DNA from: Candidatus Berkiella aquae
GTDB taxonomy: Bacteria; Pseudomonadota; Gammaproteobacteria; Berkiellales; Berkiellaceae
DNA length: 64,000 nucleotides
Assembly (NCBI RefSeq): GCF_001431295.2
Contig: NZ_LKAJ02000001.1
Location: 2,232,001-2,296,000 of the forward strand
Direction: 5' to 3'
In this document: piece after piece, positions 57,619 to 64,000 of the stretch
Layout: every line of letters starts with the position of its first letter
Numbering within the stretch: the first letter of the stretch is position 1
Notes under the pieces: model-generated
Databases searched by the model: none
What the model saw: the letters and a program-made list of their open reading frames with translations, nothing else
What the model was told of the DNA's origin: nothing
Translations under genes and position numbers: made by a program

Positions 57619-57744
57619 TATAGTCTTTGTAGCTGAATTTTCGGCGTTGTTGGCTTCGCCATCTCACAATCCTCATGTATTTTTTATACACTCCGGTTGT
57701 TCGAGGCTTGCCGCCTAGCCGAAAAATAATCTACTGTGACTATA
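57619..57744. repeat. Palindromic intergenic element, copy C (reverse orientation)
   Basis: Inverted ends TATAGTC and GACTATA bound a 126-bp element. On the minus strand it has the same core as copies A and B: a GGCGGC block, then CAACCG, GAG, TGTAT, AAAAA, ATACA, TGA, GGATTG, then GCGAAGCCAACAAC. The outer six-base stem pairs at four positions, the inner stem at all five. It overlaps the exbD stop codon (57740-57742), which lies in its right end. Confidence 0.78.
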
Positions 57745-58174
57745 AACCATTGTCCTGCTGGCGTGCTTCCTGTTTTGCAACAATTTGCACTTGTGTCACG
57801 CCTAACTCTGCTGCGACTTCCAATGCCGACACAACCGCTTGGTGGGGTGCAGCTTTATCGCCAACAATCACCAATGGTAGTAACTTATCTTCCCTCAGTT
57901 TTTCAGCTAAAATCTTTTTAAGACGTTTATATTGGGGGCCTACGGGCTTTCCATCCAAGAAATATTGCCCATTTTCATCAATCCCAACCTCTAAACAATG
58001 ACTATTTTTATCCACTGCTTTTGCATGAGCTTCTGGCAACTCTACTTTAAGTTGAGTAACCTCCTTAAAGAGAGTGGTGGAAACGACAAAAAACAGCAAT
58101 AGCATAAATACGACATCGATAAAAGGAGTGAGATCGATCCCCGATTCTTCCTGACGTCTTTCACTAAATTTCAT
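57740..58174 (-). CDS. exbD: ExbD/TolR-family biopolymer transport protein
   Basis: A 144-residue protein with one N-terminal span (about residues 17-36) containing the functional aspartate in LTPFIDVVFMLLLFF. With ExbB it forms a proton-driven motor for an outer-membrane or secretion partner. The C-terminal end has been reshaped where the repeat element supplies the stop. It lies 70 bp after exbB. Confidence 0.93.
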   Translation of the reverse strand: MKFSERRQEESGIDLTPFIDVVFMLLLFFVVSTTLFKEVTQLKVELPEAHAKAVDKNSHCLEVGIDENGQYFLDGKPVGPQYKRLKKILAEKLREDKLLPLVIVGDKAAPHQAVVSALEVAAELGVTQVQIVAKQEARQQDNGL

Positions 58175-58244
58175 CGCAGTTTACCATAAGTTCACCAACT
58201 AATATACTCAAATCACACGATACCGCTTGCCATCGTGATGGATC

Positions 58245-58883
58245 TCAATTTTCTACCTGATCCATTCGCCTTGCGACAATCGCTGGTGCGATTGCTTTTA
58301 AACCATCAACGAGTTTTTGTGATTCTTTTTCAAGTTTTATAGCAAACTCATCTATTCGGCGCCGAAAATAACGATGAAATAAAAGGCAAGGAATCGCAAT
58401 AAAAAGACCAAAAGCCGTTGTTAACAGTGCTTGTGCAATCCCGCCTGCTAAAGCTTGTGGATCAGGCGTTCCTCCCAATACGGCAAAAATTTGAATCATA
58501 CCTAACACAGTACCTAAGAGCCCCAGTAAAGGCGCTGCAGAGGCGATGCTACCCAATGTATTAAGATATCTTTCTAGCTCAATAATGACTTGACGCCCTT
58601 GATCTTCCATCCGTGCCCGCATCACACTCACGCCCTGCTCAGAATGCTGTAAGCCTCGCGATAAAATCAGCCCTAGCGGACTGCTGTTGGCAAGCTCAGA
58701 TAATTTCAGTGGTTTTGCTTCTCGCAATACAAGGCTTTTAAGCACATGCTGAACTAAGTCGGCTGGTGCAATTTTACGTTCTTTTAGCACCCACATTCTT
58801 TCAACAATGATGGTTAGAGCGATAATAGAACACCCCAACAGCACAAACATTAACCAGCCTCCTGCCAGTAATAAGTCAACCAT
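58245..58883 (-). CDS. exbB: ExbB/TolQ/MotA-family proton channel protein
   Basis: A 212-residue inner-membrane protein with three spans (about 7-27, 105-130 and 145-170). The family segment GSIASAAPLLGLLGTVLGMI lies in the middle. It pairs with ExbD and lies beside comEC, as in many gammaproteobacteria. No TonB gene is in the window, so its target is unknown. Confidence 0.93.
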   Translation of the reverse strand: MVDLLLAGGWLMFVLLGCSIIALTIIVERMWVLKERKIAPADLVQHVLKSLVLREAKPLKLSELANSSPLGLILSRGLQHSEQGVSVMRARMEDQGRQVIIELERYLNTLGSIASAAPLLGLLGTVLGMIQIFAVLGGTPDPQALAGGIAQALLTTAFGLFIAIPCLLFHRYFRRRIDEFAIKLEKESQKLVDGLKAIAPAIVARRMDQVEN

Positions 58884-58884
58884 T

Positions 58885-61197
58885 TCACTCTCCTGATGTG
58901 ACTAGGGTATGCCAGTACTTTAAAGAAGTGTCGCGCCAACGAATAGGGGGTGTCAATTCATCTTTATTATTTAATTGAAAAATCACCGCACCGCTTTGGG
59001 CAATAACAATATTTTCACTGCCCACCTTCCGATATCGTTCTAGAATTTCTGTTTTAGGAAAGCCATAGCGATTATTAAATCCCACTGGAAACAAAGCATA
59101 TTTTGCAGCGACTTGTTTAACAAATTCAAATGAGGATGACGTCAAACTACCATGGTGCGGCACAACGATAATAGAACTGGATATTAACTCAGGCACCGTT
59201 GCTAATAACGTTTGTTCTGCCGCTTTTTCAATGTCGCCTGTCAATAAAACACTTTGCTTTTGCGTCATCACTTTTAAGACACAGGAACGATCATTTCTTT
59301 TCTTATAACCTGCTGCCGTTGGACTGAGTATTTTAAATTGCACCCCATCCCATTCCCATGCAGAAGGTGCAACACAGTATTGTGCTAGTTGAGTCAAACG
59401 CTCTGGTTCACTGGAAAGAATGTGTCCTTGTAAAAGAGGATGCAAACTATTTAATCCACCCCGATGATCTAAATCACCATGGCTGATGATAATACTATCA
59501 ATTTTTTTAATTTGCTGTGCTTGTAAATAAGGTTTAATCACCCTATTGCCGGCATCATTTTCACTGCCATATTGAGGCCCCACATCATAGAGTAAAACAT
59601 GATGTCGTGTTTGTATGACAACAGCTAACCCCTGCCCTACATCTAGTACACTTAAGCGAAATTCTCCTTCTGGAATAAGATTGGGCTGATAAAAAATCAT
59701 TGGCAAGAAACCAAACCAGCCCAACATTTTTCCTGGCAATCCTTTGGGACCCAATAAAACAACTGCCCCAAAAAAGGCAAGTAAGCAACGAAATATCGGC
59801 ATGGTTCCAGGTTGCCACAGTGCCCACGAACAGTCTGCAATTTTTTCTAATATCAACCAAGTGTAAAATAAAGCTTCATGAGCAATATTGAGCGCCAATG
59901 AAGCTAATGAAGACGAAAGTGGCAATAAAATTAGGGCTAATAAGCTAGGCGGAATCACCAAAAAATTAATAATAGGCAAAGTAATAAAATTTGCCAAAGG
60001 GGATAGCAAAGCTGCTTGACGAAAGAAAAAAACCCCCAAAGGGAATAATCCAATGAAAACGACCAACTGTGGCATAACCCACTTCTGCCAACGCCCCATG
60101 CTATGGTGTTGTGTGCTACCATAAATTAATGCAGCAACACACCCAAAGGACAGCCAAAAACCCATTTGTAAGGTTGCCAAAGGATCCACTATACCCATTC
60201 CTAGCCATGCTAATGCTAATAAATGCCAAGAAAGCGTTTTTTGTCTGGTTACCAATGCAAATAAAGCAACTAAAATCATCGCTAAACTACGCTGACTTGG
60301 GATCGAAAAGCCTGCTAATGCACAATACAACGTCGCGCTTAACATAGCAGCGACTGCACCATAAAATTTAGCCGGACATAATAGGGTCAAAACCGTCACT
60401 CGCCTGGCAATCCAGGTCACAAACCCTCCAAACAATAACGCGACTAAACTGATATGCAAACCCGATATAGCAATAGCATGCGTTGTTCCTGTCATTGAAA
60501 ATACTTGCCACTGTCTGGGAGGAATGTTCTTATAAAGTCCTAATGTTGTTGCTTGAATGACACCCAGTAATGGCTTTGTTGCTAATATTTGCGCTATCTG
60601 TTCATTCAAATACAGCCTCAAACGCGTGATGGATTTTTGAGTGCAAAATTGAATAGAGTGGATGGCGACCAGTTTACCAACGGCTCGAATTTCTTCGATA
60701 AAAAATTGTTTTTGCTGATCAAACCCTCCTGGATTTGCTAAATGCCAAGGAGGTTGTAATTTAACCGTTGCGGTTATCTTATCTCCTTCTTTTAACCATT
60801 CATTTGCCTTGGACCAATATAAGCGAATTTTGGGTGTCGCAGGTATCCGCTCATGATTAATCTCTTCTACTGCCAAATCAAATCTCAATGTTTGTTCATA
60901 CCATTGACTGATCCCCATCACCGTTCCTGTGACCATTAACGTTTCTCCCCAGTAAGCGGGTTGCAATGACCAGGCAAGCCGAGTACTCGCATGTTGATAG
61001 GTAAAGCAAAAACCGACTATGCTTGATAATAGGAAGAAACTTAAGCGCTTAAGTAATAATTTGTTAGTTGATATACAAACAAATAAAAGCGAACTGCTAA
61101 TTCCCCCATATACCACATAATCAATTTGAGGAAGGGTAGAAAAGAAATTGAGCAACGTCGCACCCAATAACGTACCTAGAGCAAATAGGATCAACAT
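58885..61197 (-). CDS. comEC: ComEC/Rec2 DNA-uptake channel protein
   Basis: A 770-residue inner-membrane protein. It has N-terminal spans, an OB-like soluble region (about 60-200), the competence domain with about eight spans (about 215-500), and a C-terminal metallo-beta-lactamase-like domain with the motif SHGDLDHRGGL. ComEC carries single-stranded DNA into the cytoplasm. Full length and intact, so natural competence is plausible. The ATG at 61197 has an AGGA site upstream. It is divergent from the DUF2062 gene. Confidence 0.95.
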   Translation of the reverse strand: MLILFALGTLLGATLLNFFSTLPQIDYVVYGGISSSLLFVCISTNKLLLKRLSFFLLSSIVGFCFTYQHASTRLAWSLQPAYWGETLMVTGTVMGISQWYEQTLRFDLAVEEINHERIPATPKIRLYWSKANEWLKEGDKITATVKLQPPWHLANPGGFDQQKQFFIEEIRAVGKLVAIHSIQFCTQKSITRLRLYLNEQIAQILATKPLLGVIQATTLGLYKNIPPRQWQVFSMTGTTHAIAISGLHISLVALLFGGFVTWIARRVTVLTLLCPAKFYGAVAAMLSATLYCALAGFSIPSQRSLAMILVALFALVTRQKTLSWHLLALAWLGMGIVDPLATLQMGFWLSFGCVAALIYGSTQHHSMGRWQKWVMPQLVVFIGLFPLGVFFFRQAALLSPLANFITLPIINFLVIPPSLLALILLPLSSSLASLALNIAHEALFYTWLILEKIADCSWALWQPGTMPIFRCLLAFFGAVVLLGPKGLPGKMLGWFGFLPMIFYQPNLIPEGEFRLSVLDVGQGLAVVIQTRHHVLLYDVGPQYGSENDAGNRVIKPYLQAQQIKKIDSIIISHGDLDHRGGLNSLHPLLQGHILSSEPERLTQLAQYCVAPSAWEWDGVQFKILSPTAAGYKKRNDRSCVLKVMTQKQSVLLTGDIEKAAEQTLLATVPELISSSIIVVPHHGSLTSSSFEFVKQVAAKYALFPVGFNNRYGFPKTEILERYRKVGSENIVIAQSGAVIFQLNNKDELTPPIRWRDTSLKYWHTLVTSGE

Positions 61198-61229
61198 CAA
61201 CTACATCCTTTTTGTATATTGATTGCGCC

Positions 61230-61805
61230 ATGTCTAAAAAACTCTTTAAACGGTTTCTACCAGATACAAAAAAAATTAAAAGCGATAAACACCTACAAAT
61301 TTTTGGTAAATTAATCCATGATCCCAATTTATGGCACTTGAATCGCTATTCCGTTTCAATGGGATTTAGTGCGGGTTTATTTGCAGCATTAATGCCCCTC
61401 CCCTTTCAAATGCTATTAGCTGCCACTCTTTCAATTCTTTTACGTGGCAATCTACCTATCGCTATCGCCTTGACTTGGGTAACCAACCCTGTAACAACAC
61501 CCCCAATAGCATATTTTTGTTATTTAGTAGGCACTTTCGTCCTACAAACCCCACCACAGCATTTTAAATTTGAACTTTCATTTGAGTGGTTAATGAAAGA
61601 AATTGGTGGGATTGGTTTACCTTTTGTTGTGGGCTCCGTCATTGTTGCCATTGTTGCTGCTATTTTGAGTAATATTATTATTCGTTTAATTTGGCGTTGG
61701 GCCATTATTAAAGCATGGCGCGAACGACACACCGCCCGCAGTCTAGCTCGTCGTAAAAAGAAGAGCACACGTAAAAAAAAGCGAACAAAACCCCCTATTT
61801 CTTAA
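61230..61805 (+). CDS. DUF2062 family membrane protein
   Basis: A 191-residue protein with four hydrophobic segments. The family pattern is clear: LWHLNRYSVSMGFSAGLFAALMP, then NLPIAIALTWVTNPVTTPPI. The C-terminus is strongly basic (RRKKKSTRKKKRTK). I start at the ATG at 61230, which aligns with the paralogue starting at 63829. Function unknown. Confidence 0.88.
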   Translation: MSKKLFKRFLPDTKKIKSDKHLQIFGKLIHDPNLWHLNRYSVSMGFSAGLFAALMPLPFQMLLAATLSILLRGNLPIAIALTWVTNPVTTPPIAYFCYLVGTFVLQTPPQHFKFELSFEWLMKEIGGIGLPFVVGSVIVAIVAAILSNIIIRLIWRWAIIKAWRERHTARSLARRKKKSTRKKKRTKPPIS

Positions 61806-61834
61806 TATAAGTTATTCATATTATTTCAGATAAC

Positions 61835-61862
61835 TTGAATAATTCAGGCACTTCTTTATAAT
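61835..61862 (+). promoter_or_regulatory. Promoter of the 456-residue gene
   Basis: TTGAAT (61835-61840) and a perfect TATAAT (61857-61862) are 16 bases apart, 34 bp upstream of the ATG at 61896. No clear ribosome site lies between. Confidence 0.6.
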
Positions 61863-61895
61863 GCTGACAAACCTCCTATGTAGTAATCCGTGTAT

Positions 61896-63266
61896 ATGCC
61901 CAAAAATAAAACGCAAGACAAAGAAAACACGCCTCCCCAGCAAAAAAATGCTAATCAAGGGGAAGGGGATCAACTTAGCGATGATACTTCCTATTCAGAA
62001 GACGAAAGCGAACCGGTCGTAAAACCCAAACGCCGACGGAAAAAAAATAGAGATGGCGCCTATAACCCTCGTGGTAAAAGCAGAGCCGTAAACACCACTG
62101 AATTCACCACTGAAAATTTAATTCGTTTAATGAAAAGCGCAACGTCTCCTGCGAAGAAGGTCGCGATTATCAACACAACGAATGCATCCGTTTGTGAAGA
62201 TGAAACGGTATTGTTTACGCCAAAGAAAAAGCATTCATCGATATTACTGAAATCACCCCAATATAAATTATCAACACCAGATGCAGGCCCTAAAACGTCT
62301 CATCTGGTTACCCCGCTTGGCAGTAAATTATATCCTTCTCGAATTATTCAATGTGATGACGGGGTTGTGAGTGTCTTTATCTCCGAAGACAAAAAGGCTC
62401 AAAAAGAATTAACTATCCCTGATAAACCAGCAGCCTGGATCAAAAAATCTCCTATTCCTGCTGCTAAGATGACTGGGATGGTTGATATAGCAGTGACAAA
62501 AAAAGCTATTAAAGCGGTAGAAGCTTTAAAACGTAAACGCAAAAAAGCGGGTGAAAATCCTCGTAAGATTTCACAAAATGAGGTTATGGGTATCGCTGCA
62601 ACCCAAGCATTACGCAAAGCTGGGGTTGAAATTAATGATGGTGAAGCCCAACATTGCCATTTTCTTTCCCATGAATTTTTTGGTGACAAATCACAAACAG
62701 TGCAGAATATGGGCATTGGAACCCGTCAAGCTAATGCGGCAATGGAATTGGTAAACCGCGCTATTAAACGACTGCTCTACATGAAAAATGGCCCTGCAGT
62801 AATTTATGTTTCAGCAACCCCTGAATGGGTTCCTGGGTTCGAGAAGGTGCGCTGGTTAAAGAAATTAACTCTCACGATCAAAGATGGTGCTGGTAAGAAC
62901 TTTAAACACTCCGCTAAAGTGACATTCAATATGTTAACACTTTCTCCCGTTTGCCTCTCTGATGTACGGCCTGTGCGTGATAGTATTATTGCTAAATTTT
63001 CTGGAAAAGTACGGCAAAAACCTGTGGCGCCCGTGAAGCCTATGACACCACCTACCGTAAAATTGCGAGCCGCGATCAATTCTCCGTATTCCACACCTAG
63101 CAAGGCATTTCTAACAAAGCTGCCCACTCCAACGGATTTATCTTCTCCATCGAAGTTAAAGCCCGCACTAGTACCTGCATTCGAGCTTGCAAAAGCAACC
63201 GCTCAAGAAGAAATAACGATGGAAGAACAACGCAAGAAAATAACGCCACGAATCATTTTATTTTAA
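61896..63266 (+). CDS. Basic protein with nuclear-localisation-like tracts and a nuclease-like core
   Basis: A 456-residue protein with no signal or membrane span. Residues 1-60 are disordered and contain KENTPP (from K9), an acidic tract and a KPKRRRKKNR cluster (43-52). Short S/T-P-x-K motifs (SPAKK, TPKKK) follow. A second basic cluster, LKRKRKKAGENPRK, is near 211-224. Residues about 251-348 have H-C-H-F-L-S-H-E-F-F-G (H253, H255, H259), then Q-N-M-G-I-G-T and a second Asn (N271, N280), resembling the His-Asn metal-nuclease fold of DNA/RNA non-specific endonucleases. The tail is Pro/Lys-rich. Delivery to a host nucleus is inference. It converges on the acetyltransferase gene with a nine-base overlap. 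Confidence 0.8.
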   Translation: MPKNKTQDKENTPPQQKNANQGEGDQLSDDTSYSEDESEPVVKPKRRRKKNRDGAYNPRGKSRAVNTTEFTTENLIRLMKSATSPAKKVAIINTTNASVCEDETVLFTPKKKHSSILLKSPQYKLSTPDAGPKTSHLVTPLGSKLYPSRIIQCDDGVVSVFISEDKKAQKELTIPDKPAAWIKKSPIPAAKMTGMVDIAVTKKAIKAVEALKRKRKKAGENPRKISQNEVMGIAATQALRKAGVEINDGEAQHCHFLSHEFFGDKSQTVQNMGIGTRQANAAMELVNRAIKRLLYMKNGPAVIYVSATPEWVPGFEKVRWLKKLTLTIKDGAGKNFKHSAKVTFNMLTLSPVCLSDVRPVRDSIIAKFSGKVRQKPVAPVKPMTPPTVKLRAAINSPYSTPSKAFLTKLPTPTDLSSPSKLKPALVPAFELAKATAQEEITMEEQRKKITPRIILF

Positions 63267-63764
63267 TTGTTTTGTAAACCACAAAGTCAAATCATCATCA
63301 ACAGGATATGGATGTCCTGCAATAACCTGCTGATATTGATAGGTAAGTCCCCGACCATCTGGCACATAATGTCGTTTGATATAAAGGCGCTGTGCCTGAC
63401 CATAATCAGCGTTCATACCTACAGCTATACCCACCATTTTATTGCCCCACCTAGCGGCTTGGCGTTCGGCAGTCTCTAGTAGTAACGTTCCCGCCCCCTT
63501 TTTACGATGATAGGGCAACACATTAAGATCGCTAATTTCGGGAATATGCTTTTCACGAAACGGTTGATAGAGCGAATCTCTTTTCAACGTAACATACCCC
63601 ACAAAAGTGTTTTGCTCCGTTACTATCCAAATAAAGCGTTGTTGATTAGCTTGCTCCTGCAAATATTGTAAAAACAATGTACTAGGCTTATGCCAACCAA
63701 TTTGGGTAAATGCCGCCACAATAGTGGAGATTTGATTTTCTTCTAATGGTTTAACTTCCAGCAT
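63258..63764 (-). CDS. GNAT-family N-acetyltransferase
   Basis: A 168-residue single GNAT domain. The acetyl-CoA loop is in HRKKGAGTLLLETAERQA near residue 88, and VGYVTLKRDSLY forms the core strand. The substrate is unknown. It lies on the opposite strand to its neighbours. Confidence 0.9.
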   Translation of the reverse strand: MLEVKPLEENQISTIVAAFTQIGWHKPSTLFLQYLQEQANQQRFIWIVTEQNTFVGYVTLKRDSLYQPFREKHIPEISDLNVLPYHRKKGAGTLLLETAERQAARWGNKMVGIAVGMNADYGQAQRLYIKRHYVPDGRGLTYQYQQVIAGHPYPVDDDLTLWFTKQLK

Positions 63765-63828
63765 TTATCTATCTCTGTAATTGACTATACTGAACCATAA
63801 CACGGTCCCAAAGAACATTCATAATAGC

Positions 63829-64000
63829 ATGCCAAAAAAGTGGCTCCAGCAAATATTGCCAACTACTGATAAAATTAAACGTATTCCACAATTACGCTAT
63901 TTTGGGAATTTTATTCATAATCCCAATTTTTGGCATCTGAATCGCTATAGTGTTTCGACTGCCGTGAGTATTGGGATTTTCATCTCGTTTATGCCATTTC
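63829..64000 (+). CDS. DUF2062 family membrane protein, second copy (partial)
   Basis: The frame starts MPKKWLQQILPTTDKIK at 63829 and runs off the right edge after 57 codons. FIHNPNFWHLNRYSVSTAVSI aligns closely with the copy at 61230, so the two are paralogues in direct orientation. The ATG has no strong ribosome site. Confidence 0.85.
   Translation, partial: MPKKWLQQILPTTDKIKRIPQLRYFGNFIHNPNFWHLNRYSVSTAVSIGIFISFMPF

Noticed and set aside
57596-57691. 32-residue N-terminal extension of MsbA
   Set aside because: It starts at a GTG in the hairpin of repeat copy C; the family N-terminus fits the ATG at 57595.

Overview
The window is one continuous piece of a moderately AT-rich gammaproteobacterial chromosome. 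The housekeeping gene order is the one conserved in Pseudomonas-like and Legionella/Coxiella-like gammaproteobacteria. Several surrounding proteins suggest a host-associated member of the Legionellales (Legionella, Coxiella or Berkiella type): unrecognised acidic and repeat-rich proteins, one protein with eukaryote-style short motifs, and dispersed palindromic repeats. The order-level placement is inference. I see no rRNA, tRNA, CRISPR array, insertion sequence or integrase.

Region 1 (1-13.5 kb, all minus strand) is the asd-fimV-truA-accD-folC-dedD-cvpA block, preceded by prmB-aroC. The trp genes often found between truA and accD are absent, and two unrecognised genes (5005-6648 and 6779-7342) lie between fimV and truA. 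Region 2 (13.5-18.9 kb) is accessory: a plus-strand protein with a type I secretion-like repeat domain converges on a 1143-residue acidic repeat protein, with palindromic repeats on both flanks. Region 3 (18.8-28 kb) holds smc-zipA-ligA, a stand-alone response-regulator receiver and a large UPF1-like helicase homologue whose ATPase motifs are degraded. Region 4 (28-31 kb) is a string of very small genes around nfuA, ending with a double-glycine-leader, bacteriocin-like peptide. Region 5 (31-36.4 kb) is a complete histidine-utilisation operon, hutG-hutI-hutU-hutH, with the bacteriocin-like gene 14 nt after hutH.

Region 6 (36.4-47.2 kb) is the rpmF-fatty-acid operon: yceD-rpmF-plsX-fabH-fabD-fabG-acpP-fabF-mltG-tmk-holB-pilZ-tatD, then a Sel1 protein that overlaps hutG. 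Region 7 (47.3-61.2 kb) continues the conserved order: maf, sppA, rluC, divergent rne, an unknown gene, a low-molecular-weight tyrosine phosphatase, ycaR, lpxK, msbA, exbD, exbB, comEC. Relative to the usual order pabC, murB and kdsB are missing. Region 8 (61.2-64 kb) has two DUF2062 membrane-protein genes flanking an acetyltransferase and a 456-residue protein with basic nuclear-localisation-like tracts and a nuclease-like core.

The most interesting signal is a family of palindromic elements at 695-824, 15045-15146 and 57619-57744. The three copies share a nested hairpin whose paired bases co-vary while a GAG/TGA internal loop is constant. A shortened 63-bp version of the first copy lies in frame inside the coding sequence of lpxK (54845-54907), adding about 21 residues to an otherwise conserved enzyme.
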